DNA of 64,000 nucleotides from Gymnopilus junonius. Taxonomy: Eukaryota; Basidiomycota; Agaricomycetes; Agaricales; Galerinaceae. Location: contig JADNYJ010000026.1 of assembly GCA_015501075.1 (NCBI GenBank), positions 265,357-329,356 of the forward strand, given 5' to 3'. The notes under the pieces are model-generated. The model was not told where the DNA came from, ran no database searches, and was given only the letters and a program-made list of their open reading frames with translations. Each line of letters begins with the position of its first letter. The stretch's first letter is position 1. The position numbers and the translations under genes are program-made. This document shows positions 12,021 to 22,082 of the stretch, piece after piece.

Positions 12021-12198
12021 TGTATGTAGTGAGTTGTAATTTTCGTCTGTTCTGACTAAGCCTTGCTTCTTTGTTTACTACGTCCATGATTCCTCCGCGA
12101 CAAGCTAAAATGCTGTCTTTTCTGGCCTCTCTATAACGTTTTCCTTTGTATCGCTCTCTCTGTCGTGTATTTTCCTCGTCAATAGCGTTGTTTTCGTC

Positions 12199-14421
12199 AT
12201 GTTGTCTCAGCCTCCTCTCAAGCTCTACGCCTCTCGCGGCATTCAAACGGACCTCACTTTCGCGCCGCAATTCGCCTGCTCTTGCACTGCTCGGTCTAAT
12301 CAGTTATATTCTGTCTCGAATGGCGAGCCTGCAGCAGCCGGTCTAGACTCACCCTCTGAATTCTTCTGTGGTCAATTGGATCCCTCCACTCTTGCTTGTG
12401 AAAGCGCATATACTCAGTACACCCATACTCCGGATATCCCAGAGCTAGATCCATATCGCCAGAAGGCGAAACCAAGTTTGATTGGTTACAATCGACCAAT
12501 AGACCATATTACGCACTCAAACCGTGTGGTATCCCTTCCTACCAATGCCCCTCATGATCAAACCGAAGTCATGATGGAAAGACAGATGAGAATCGTTTCA
12601 ATGCCAGAATTTACGAGAGATGGTACCTTACAGCCCAATCTTGCCCCAAAAATATTTGACATTTCTACATGCAGGTTATGATTCTGCGTGGAATGAAGAA
12701 ATGAACCATATACGCAGATACCCATCGGATTTACCTCGAACACCTTCTCCACCTTCTTCTCCAGAATCAGTCATGATTGTTGGAAATGACTTGAGTCAGG
12801 TTTCTAACTCATTCCTTCGACGTTCGTCTACCGATGATGATGGTGAGTCTGGTCTTGCTGGTACCTCCAATCATTTTCAAATTTATAGCTCAGGCTGGAT
12901 TACATGGGCAAGTTCACCTCCGCGACCGATTCCTGCCCTGCACGGCCCTCTTTCCCTTCCATATGCTAGATGTCCTTCGTAAGAAAAGATCAATACGTTA
13001 TGTACTTCGCTTATAAATGTTTTAGAGGTGCTGAAGGGACGCTTGTTGAAGGCGACGACCTCCCTCACAAAATCTGGGGCCTTGGGATCGACAGCACACA
13101 CTCGCGCAGTTCCGTTACGAACCGAGCCGTTGCGCCATCAAATCAATCTCTTCAGTCCTCAGGCCCTGCTAGCAACTGTACGCATTCATCTGCAACCAAT
13201 ACCCATCTCGAACACGCACAGAGTGCAAAAGCTACGACAATCCGCGGAGATGCTATTATAGATTTGTCCAAGCCGTCTACTTTCCATGCTTGCGTTGATG
13301 ACTCAGGCTATCTAGCAACGACTTATGCTGGGGTGTACGTCTCGGATACAGTTTGCAGGAACAACTTACCTTCGCCACCAATTCCTGCTGTCATTGACGT
13401 AGATCTCCCTGTTGTTTGGCAGCGGGACAGCTCCAAGACGAAATCGACCTTTGAGCACTATGTCTCCCAACCTTCTGAAAAGGGATTTACTAATAACCTT
13501 GAAGGCTATGGCATCAGTCGTCATCATCAGCTCAATAAATCTGCGCCATTGTTTATTCCTGGATCTCTCCCATTGGATGGACATCGAAAAAGCGCATATA
13601 GCCGACCACCTGAAGAGCACAACCAATTCGATTCTCGTAATACCGCCTTTTCTCAGACGATCCGCCTTCAAGGAGACCACTCTGCTTCTCCTAGTACTTG
13701 TTCTCCTGCTTGGTCACCCGTGTTTCCTGGTAATTCTGTTGAGGTCGAAATTTTGAGACACGTACATTCAAAGGACGACGCCTTGACTGGTCCTCGATCT
13801 TATGGTCCTAAGGTTTTTTCTCCTCTGGGACATTCGAGCCCGCTATTGGCAATGATACAGCAAGTGGGAAATCAAGATCCCGACGGTATTCCCGTGAACT
13901 ACCCTAATGATTTGGTAGTACCTGTGGATTCATACTTCTCGAATAGCCTGAATGAAAGGTGCGACAAAAGATCAGTCGACTACAGGGAGACCTACACGTC
14001 CCCTAGGCTCTCAGACCAAAGTTACAAGTTCTCATATCAACCTCGTTCAGTCCCTCTTGCTCGGCTAATTCAGCGCAGGCTTTCTGTCGTCACTGAAGAT
14101 GTCGGTGCCGGTCCAGCATCCTTGCTGCAAAGAGGTGAATGCTACTCCAAGTCCAAGCAGTCGGACTACGAGGTCATGGCTCGCACCAAAGAAGTTGTCA
14201 GCAACGCCAAAGCCGACTTGGATATCGAAACGGCGCAAAACACCATCAGCGTCGAAGTGATACCAGATGATAGGGAGTCAAACGCGGTCGTTAAATTACC
14301 CAGGAGAAGCGTTTATTCTGCAGCTGGACTGTCTAATAACCAAACACACCGCGACGCAACAAGTGCAGCCACTATGGGAGCAAGATCAATGAAAACCAGA
14401 AACGTCTCCGAAGTAGCTTGA
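12199..14421 (+). CDS. Ser/Pro-rich disordered protein, unknown function
   Basis: I do not recognise this protein. Exon 1 starts at 12199 (MLSQPPLKLYASRG). Three introns can be placed: from the GTACCTTAC donor near 12622 to CATGCAG near 12675; from GTGAGTCTGG near 12842 to GCTCAG near 12893; and from GTAAGAAAAG near 12979 to TTTAG near 13025. Spliced this way, the frame runs to 14421 and gives about 690 residues. The only patterned piece is LPRTPSPPSSPESVMIVG and the following DDDGWITWASSPPRP...LPYARCPS. The rest is low in hydrophobic residues and rich in Ser, Pro and Asp, so probably disordered. It has no signal peptide or membrane segment. It could be a regulatory or scaffold protein restricted to basidiomycetes; that is inference. 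Confidence 0.6.
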
Positions 14422-14640
14422 ACAGGATATCACAGAAATTGCAATCCTTCGTTTATCATATCCACTTATAAATAATCCCCTATTCCAATCCGCAGCGTTA
14501 TGTATTCCTTGTCCGGTGGTAATTTGTATGGTTTACCCGTCTCCGCAATAAGTGATACACTCAGTCGCAAACATAAGACATTAGAAAGAACTTTTCGCGT
14601 TCGATTTCTTTTGGATGTAATTGTCGAAGAGCTACAGAAT

Positions 14641-16638
14641 CTAAGCCTTGACGAACAGGTCTGTGAACTTGTCTACTGGAAGTTTGGACAAAGAAGCGGC
14701 ATCAGATACAGTATCAAGGATCCTAGACATAAAGACTGTAAGCAAAACGGACAGAAGAGATTGAAGAAGCAACGCACTTCTTCTGGTGAGCCTCATCATA
14801 GTGATATGAAATATGCCTGCGTGCGGGGTCAGAAGCCATTAAGAAAAAACTAGTTAGGATGTACCTCTTGAATTTGTTGATCAGCAAAGGAGTGCCCTCG
14901 GTCCTGCGTCTTTTGTGTCCAACAGGGTACTCAATCTCGACTTCATCGAGGACAGTTCCGTCATTGAGTTCAACCAAGAGGGCGTTACCGATGGAGCGCT
15001 TCTCAGGATCGTGGTAGTCGACACTGAAGCGTTTCTCCTCAACACAGTAGATTTTAGCACGAAGAGCATCGATTCTTGGATCAGAAGCAGAAGCGTCAGT
15101 GCTAAAAAAATGTAGTTAATTGTGGAGTCCTGGCATCGCTCGGGGCCAATTGTATTCACTTACTAGCTTTCAGAGGTCAGTTCACCGAAAATCAAAGGAT
15201 AGGCAACCATGTAGTTGATGGCATGGCTATCAAAAATATTCAGCACACAAATACAACAACCGGGGGGAGGGGCGAAAGAGGTCCACTCACTCTCTGTCAG
15301 CGAAGTTGTCCAGGGGACCTTGCTTGTCGATGATCCTGATGGCAGCTTCTTGGGTGCGGATCCTGACACTCTTGATGTCGTCTGAAGTCTTGCCCAATTC
15401 CTTGAGCTTGTTGTGAACGACGTGAGCGGCCTCCACGGCCGTTTGAGCGTGGAATTCAGCAGGGAATGAAATCTTGAACAGAACGTTCTCCATGATGTAG
15501 GAGCCATAGGGCCTTTGGAATTGGAAGGGTTGACCCTGAAAATAATCAGCGACTCAAGCCCGATGCTAGAAGCAAGCATTGAATATTACCTTGAACAGAA
15601 CATCGTAAAATCCCCAAGTCTTGGCAGTGAGAACGGAAGGAAGGCCCTTTTCTCCCTTCTTCACCAATAATGCCAAGTTAACGGCGCGAGAGCAAGCATC
15701 TCCAGCAGCCCAGGCCTTTCGGGGTCCAGTGTTGGGAGCGTGTCGGTATGTACGCAAAGATTGGCCATCGACCCAGGCTTGCGAGACTGCATCGATAGTT
15801 TGATCGCGGTTCAGGCCGAGGAGCTTTGATACAACCGCAGTGGACGCGACTTTGACAAGAACGACGTGGTCAAGACCGACTCTGTTGAACGAGTTGAGGA
15901 GAGCGAGTCCTCCTTGAATTTCATGGGCTTTGATCATGGCCTCTAGGATTTCGTGAACAGTGAGAGGTTGACCTTGACGGGCAAGGTGGTCCGCGACGGC
16001 GAGGATAGCTCCAAGGTTGTCGGAAGGATGACCCCCTAAACGACAGGGGTCAAGTTACAGTAGGGTAGAGAGGGTGAATAAACATACATTCTGCAGCCAG
16101 GAAGCAATCGTTGAAATCGAGCCATCGAATGATAGCTCCAATGTTGAAAGCACCACGAATGGGATCGAGCTGGTAGTTGGTACCGGGTACGCGAGTTCCT
16201 GATTGAGGGCAAATTCAGCAACAACACAAGGTCGGAAAAAGAAGGAGCACCATTGGGGACAATGGTTCCTTCAACGACAGGACCAAGGAGTTTGGTGCAC
16301 TCGGGGAACCTCAGAGCCTCGAGACCACAGCCAATGGTATCGATGAGGCAAAGCCTTGCGGTCTCGAAAGCAAGGTCGGACTCGATCTTGTAGTTGTGGA
16401 CATAGTCTGCGATGTCGACGAGGACCTGGTCAGGCTCGGGACGGACGGCAGATTCACCATGGTGGGCAGACATGGGGCGAGTTGAGGAGAAGGAAAAAGA
16501 AGGGGAAGAGGAAATCGATAGCCGGTTTGCCGGAGCGGTCGACCTAAGAGACTGGGATCGGGCAAGCACAGAGAGATTACGGCCCAGCAGACGACGGCGG
16601 ACAACAGGGAGACCAACACGGCCGACAGTGGACAACAT
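14641..16638 (-). CDS. 2-methylcitrate dehydratase, mitochondrial (PrpD/MmgE family)
   Basis: Dehydrates 2-methylcitrate in the methylcitrate cycle that disposes of propionyl-CoA. From the Met at 16638 the protein begins [20 protein letters not shown], an Arg-rich amphipathic stretch typical of a mitochondrial presequence. Domain landmarks in order are [75 protein letters not shown], the [16 protein letters not shown] loop, [35 protein letters not shown], and [21 protein letters not shown]...GHKRRR. Splicing after FKR and after HQKK gives the end [14 protein letters not shown]...FVKA. An alternative in-frame Met lies at 16671. The gene is divergent from the Zn2Cys6 regulator at 16973. Confidence 0.92.
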
Positions 16639-16972
16639 AAATGCAGCACCAAGAAAACACACCCAAAGCAACGCAGGAGCAACTGTTCAGTGCTCAAACA
16701 ACACTACCCCGCCTTATAACCTCTTTTCCACGTGATTCTGGGGTCTGAGTCGCCTAAGCGCTGAGCCGTCGCGCTTCTTCCTTTTACCTCGGCAGCCTTC
16801 CCCACTTCCGACCCCATCCGTTCCCCACAGATAAGATTATTACACAATATCTGATAAGATCCCTCTTCGCCAAGCCGGCACAGCCACGCCGACCGATGAC
16901 GATCCGTCACCTTGCCGTCGTTCGCCGTCCATGAGTCAATTCCAAGTTTCTTGACACTGTATCCTACTCACC
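16639..16972. promoter_or_regulatory. Divergent promoter region with two GATA motifs and an E-box
   Basis: This 334-bp region separates the start codons of 2-methylcitrate dehydratase and the Zn2Cys6 factor. It holds a CACGTG E-box (about 16729) and two HGATAR-type sites, AGATAA (16829) and TGATAA (16852), 23 bp apart on the same strand. In fungi such sites are bound by bHLH and GATA factors (AreA/Gaf1 type). Binding is inference. Confidence 0.35.
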
Positions 16973-19900
16973 ATGCTTTCAGACCACACCTCGGACTCTG
17001 TCCGGTCGCGCTCGCTGCCAGATGCTCAGAAAACCAAGAAGAGGCGACTGCACGGTGCCTGCGATGCCTGTAGAAAGAAGAAAAGTACGTCCGGTGATCC
17101 CAGTCTATGTCATGACATTACTCAATGCGACACTAGTCAAATGTATGACTCTCGGGTATTGTCTTTCCGAATGCTAATTTCCTGCCTTGGCCCTTTTATC
17201 AAGGCGATAGTGCAGAGATGCCTGGAAAGATTTGTACAAATTGTCGCATCTCCAATATTCAATGCAGTCACGACATACCTCGTCAACCCAAGGTATCTCA
17301 TCTCATTATCTAAATGCCTTCATCTACAACTACTAAACTGGGAACAGAAATCGGAGACACAACAGACGTGAGTGTCATTCGTTATGTAGGACCCCCATTC
17401 TGGAATCTCATCTTCTATATTCAGTTACATTCGCAGGCTGGAAGAGAAGCTGGCAAAGATGGAAAATTACCTTCAAAAAGTGCATCTCACATGATTGTTG
17501 CACCTGTTCCCTTTTTCTGATAGCGATTTTAGACACATCCAGACCAAGATATCGACCACCTTATTGAAACAACCGCTGACGATTCTGCCATTCAGAGTCC
17601 AAACGACACGGTAAAGGCTGCTTCCCCGAGCTATCCGGATCTCAAGTATCCCATTCCTCATTCAGTATCCACGGATGCAGCTTCGGCCGTGTCAACCCCG
17701 CCCGATACAGTCGATGACCAGCCAGAGTCTTCTGATGATGGTGACGACCTTGCCCATGTCGCGCTCGCCGAACATTTGAGTTCCCTGTCAATAGCCGCCG
17801 TCGACGACCGATTCTTTGGCCAGTCCAGGTAGATTTCTAAAAAAAATTCCTTGGTTTTATCTCGTCTTCATGTTCCCCAGCACTTTTATGTTCGCCAAGC
17901 AGGTATCAAACGTAAAGAGTGAAATAACCGGTACACCACTCAGGCCGGATCCTTCCAGGTTCAGAAGGCCACTATATTGGGATCTGAGGCCGGTATGTTT
18001 CATTCTTATTCTACTCGTCTGTATATTCAAGACAATCATTTTAGTGGGAAATGGCATATGCCCTTACTCCTGAGCCTTCCTATGTTTTCCCTGAAGAAGA
18101 GCTTCTGCAGAATCTCGTCGCTCTATATTTCGAAAGAATGAACCCCGTTTTGCCGGTTTTGCACAAGCCCAGCTTCCTCAAGTCTATTTCTGCTGGGCAA
18201 CATAACTGGGATGCATCTTTCGGTGGTACAGTGCTTCTTGTGTGCGCCATCGGCGCTCGCTATTCACAGGATACTAGAGTGACCGTTGGCAACGACCCTT
18301 CTGGCCTGTCTGCCGGATGGCAGTACTTCTGCCAGGTCCCATTGCACAGGAAATCAATGTTTTACAAGTCGACAATCTATGACCTGCAGTACTATTGTGT
18401 AAGCTGCAGCCTTTGTGCCTCTGCTCAAGTTGATAACATGATTCCAGCTTGCAACAGTGTACCTGATCGGTACCTCAATCCCCCATGTTTCTTGGAATTT
18501 CCTAGGACTTGGGGTGCGATATGCCTTGGAAAAGGGTGCACACCGTCGGAAAGGTCACAATCAGAAAGTTTCTCCCGAGGATGAGCTTCTGAAACGATGC
18601 TTTTGGTTCGGTAATATAATATGATATTGAACTGCACCTTCTCTGACCCTGTGACCTAGGTGCTTAATCTGTATTGACCGACTCATGAGCTCATTCCTTG
18701 GGCGTCCATGCGCCATTCACGACGAAGAGTGAGTGCCTCTTATTTTCGATCTGTTGTGTTGTCCTGCTGAGAAGGCACCAGGTTCGATATAGAATATCCC
18801 ATTGAATGCGATGATGAGTATTGGGAGACAGAAAACCCAGAGAACGCATTCAAGCAACCAGCTGGAAAGCCTTGCTCTATCACAGCCTTCGTTTGTCTTA
18901 TAAAGCTGTGCGAAATTCTTAGTTTTGCTCTGAGGACTCTTTATTCCACAAAGAAGTCCAAAGTTCTCGTAGGGCTCATAGGGCATGAATGGGAGCATCG
19001 AATCGTCGCAGAACTCGATTCCTCACTGAACAAATGGAAGGATAGCCTCCCTGATTTTTGTTCGTGAGATTTTCCTGGGCCAAATTTCTATTGCTGAATT
19101 TCATCACCTAGTGCAATGGGATCCCGAACGAGCAGATCTCCAGTTCTTCCATCAATCAGTTGTCCTGCATTGCGGATATTATTATGTGCAGATCCAGACA
19201 CATCGACCTTTCTTGACTAAGAAATCTCCCTTGTCTTTCTCCTCGCTAGCGATGTGCACCAATGCCGCTAGGTCATGTAGTCATGTTGTGGAAGCTTCCA
19301 TGACGAGAGGATTTTGGATCTCTCCACACTTGATAGTCAGTTGTCATTTGCTTATTCATGTCTTGTTCTTTGATCTTTCTTGCCAATTCAGATAGCTGCT
19401 GCTGCTGCTGGACTCGTCATTGTTCTCAATCTGTTAATCAATCAAGAATCAGGTCTCGCTGGGGATCCTGTAAAAGAGATAGGAAACCTTCAGAAGATTA
19501 TGGCCTTCCTCAGAGAATGCGAGAAAAGGTGAGTACCTTCCACGTAGTTTAATTGCTCGAAGGGTTCTGACAAGCAGCCAGATGGCATACTTCAGGGCGC
19601 CTAGTGTGAGACCTTTTCTCATTACTATGTTTCATCGACCTCACCAAAAGACAGGGACATGCTGACCGAAATCGGTTCTTTACAAGACTACCAACCAAGG
19701 TCATCTGGCAAGCGTCGGCGTGGACAATCCGTCACAAATCATACGAAGCTGCTCCTGCGCCACCGCCAAATTTTATTTCCGTCAATTCCAGCTATTCCGC
19801 TCCTGCAGCAGTGCCAGCAACTGCGGTCAACACTAATCCGTTCCCTTCGAGCACCGCTGCAGCCATGCCGACCAATGATTGGGATCTCAGCAATTTGTTG

Positions 19901-20243
19901 CTCATAGAAATGGGATATATACAAGCGAATGCGGGACAAGATACAATGCAGCCTGTGCCTGCCTTTGGTAACCCCTCGTTAACAGCTCCTCAACTGTTCC
20001 CCACGGGACAGTATGCCCATATTACCAGAACTACGCCGGATAGTATCCCGCAGTCGCGGACTTTTTGATGAGTGATGATATGTTTGCGCTCTGGCCAGAT
20101 ATTCCAGCTCCGGGGCTATGAGGTATTTTCATTTCAATTTTCCGGGCGCTTGTAATAACTGACGTGTTGATAGTGCAGATGAGTGGGATGCTTACCTTGC
20201 AAATATAAGTCAGGCACGACAGATGACTAACCCTGCCTACTAA
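16973..20243 (+). CDS. Zn2Cys6 transcription factor with fungal_trans domain
   Basis: Sequence-specific regulator. The N-terminus gives the binuclear zinc cluster across two introns: CDACRKKK, then IKC, then DSAEMPGKICTNCRISNIQC. A short Leu-rich coiled coil follows (LEEKLAKMENYLQK). After an acidic linker comes the fungal-specific regulatory domain (PF04082 type): FPEEELLQNLVALYFERMNP, VLPVLHKPSF, LLVCAIGARYS, LGVRYALEKGAHRR, RCFWCLICIDRLMSSFLGRPC, and IQTHRPFL. Many short introns (at least ten) are needed. The 3' end is uncertain. One frame stops at 20068 (IPQSRTF), but the following bases read FLMSDDMFALWPDIPAPG in a second frame, and DEWDAYLANISQ...NPAY to 20243 after an intron. The family usually ends with such a segment, so I extend to 20243 (see findings). 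Target genes are unknown. Confidence 0.82.
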
Positions 20244-20476
20244 CCAATTCATTCGATCTGTATTTTACTCTTAATTTGGGTTTTTACTACTCTTCGGGAA
20301 ATGATTGTAACTTGATAAGTAATTTATGCTAAACCCCCTTGCATGTACAGTAGTTATTTGTACGATTCTTCGACTGGGAATAATAATAATCAGAGACAAT
20401 GAACTTTGAAGTGCATTCCGCTCGATGTATCATGTAGAGTTTCGCGTCCCCGTGACTGACTATATTGCAAACCACC

Positions 20477-21877
20477 ATGAACGCTGGGACTACTCATGCA
20501 ATCGAATCTCTTTTCGGTCCGTCGTCCCAGAAGATCGAACTTTCAAACTTCATAGAATCGTCTTCCGAGTTATATCTCCTAACTCATGAACAGGAAACAT
20601 TCCCTGATCACATAATTGACGAGTGCAGGTGAGGAAGTACCCTTCCAAACCGATTGGCCTAGCTTAAATTGGAGGGCTTCTTTCTCTCAGCATCTCAGAA
20701 ATACACAAACTGCTTAACGATACTTGGTCTAATCCAACGCTGTCTGCTCACCTCATTCGGGACCATGATAATACGATCTCGGCTTTGCATTCATTGCATT
20801 CCACTCCCAATCAAAAACCTCAGAAATTAAGTAGAAGGTCGCACCTACCCGACCCTGACAAGTTGCCTGTGGAAGTTACCACCTTGCAGAAAAAATTGGA
20901 TGCTGTTTCCCTCAACAGTTTTAGGTATTTCGAACATACCAGCGATATCCTTCACTAAGCTGTTTGCAGACTAAAAGCGGATTCAGTCCATTTCATGCGC
21001 ACACAAAAAAATGCCGACAAGAACATTTTGCAAGATCCTGTATGTTATATCTATCTGCCATAGCGTCATCATCGTCTACACTTTGTCCAGATACAAAAGT
21101 CCTTTTCAACTCTGGACGCTGGGCAACCTGAAGCGGTCATCACCATCTCGATACACCACAGAATACATTGGGGACCAAGCTATGTTACACGCTCTTCTCA
21201 GCATGCATTTTTGTCCTCCCAAACCTTGCAAGACATATACGACGCAATTCCCTGTGAGTCAAAGCACCTTCCCCCTGAATTAGGTCTCCCAGAAGGGCAA
21301 ACCGGCTGCGTCATATGCATCGAAGATTTTGCATACGGTGATGGTGTGGGCGCAGAAGACTACGCAACGTACGTGGCTAAATCTGGTATAGCCCTACTTT
21401 ATCTGACCATAAAATCAGGATGTTGCTGAAATTGCTTGAATCTTCGCGTAAGAAGTCTTCCAGGAAACTTACCAAGGCTCCAACTTGCCAGCGAGAGACG
21501 AAGTTGAGCGGCCTTTCTCTTCGGATTGCTGAACCGTACTGGTTGATTCACCACGGCAATTGCGAGCATTTTGTAGTCGTTGATCAAATTAGGTGAGAAT
21601 CGTGCATTCAACTCACTCGTTTCAGTTCCATATCCTTCTCAGGTTACTTCACCCCTTTGATCCTCGTTCTGGTTATCCGTTGACTCTTCAAATTGTGCCT
21701 GCCATGTTGGACTTGTGCCGCGCATGTACTAAGGTTCCAGCTGTACTCTCTGTCGTAGGCGATGTTAGATTGGCGGAAAGTCCATGCCTCTTATGCGGGC
21801 CTTGCTGGAGGAGTATGGGTGCATCGGAGGACAAAGCTGTCATTGTACTACCCTTAGTCGAGCCTTCTTACAGATAG
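20477..21877 (+). CDS. SNAPC3-type subunit of the snRNA-activating protein complex
   Basis: Subunit 3 of the complex that binds snRNA promoters for RNA polymerase II and III. The start at 20477 has the context ACCACCATGA. The N-terminal half is variable, with a helical segment (VTTLQKKLDAVSLNSFR). Then come ESKHLPPELG...GCVICIEDFAYGD and LLKLLESSRKKS. The C-terminal zinc region is diagnostic: IHHGNCEHFVVVDQIRLLHPFD, LCRACTKVPA, and SPCLLCGPCWRSM, the order H-x3-C / C-x2-C / C-x2-C-x2-C seen in animal and plant SNAPC3. The end is LPLVEPSYR. At least five introns are present, for example one ending just before MLLKLLES near 21420. Saccharomyces lacks this complex. COG7 starts 205 bp downstream. 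Confidence 0.78.
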
Positions 21878-22082
21878 ATGATGGGTGCCATGTTTTCGAA
21901 GTTTCCGCGCCACGCTCTCCTAGTTTGCTCCTAGTAGTAGGTAGTGGCGGGGCGGCTTGCCATGACTTATGGCGGGACCACGCCATATTTAGACACGAGA
22001 GTATTGCCAAACATCACGTCCGAATGGATAGCTGCGGTCAGGGCAGCCTCTGTAGACTTCAGCTCTCGTATTACTATTAGGA

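Noticed and set aside
14500..14853. Plus-strand frame of 117 codons overlapping the 3' end of methylcitrate dehydratase
   Set aside because: The overlapping minus-strand exon encodes the expected C-terminus of the enzyme; the plus frame is its shadow.
19391..19410. CTG-rich run possibly a triplet-repeat expansion
   Set aside because: It is a short coding run encoding Ala residues in the Zn2Cys6 factor (AAAAAGL), ordinary for such helices.
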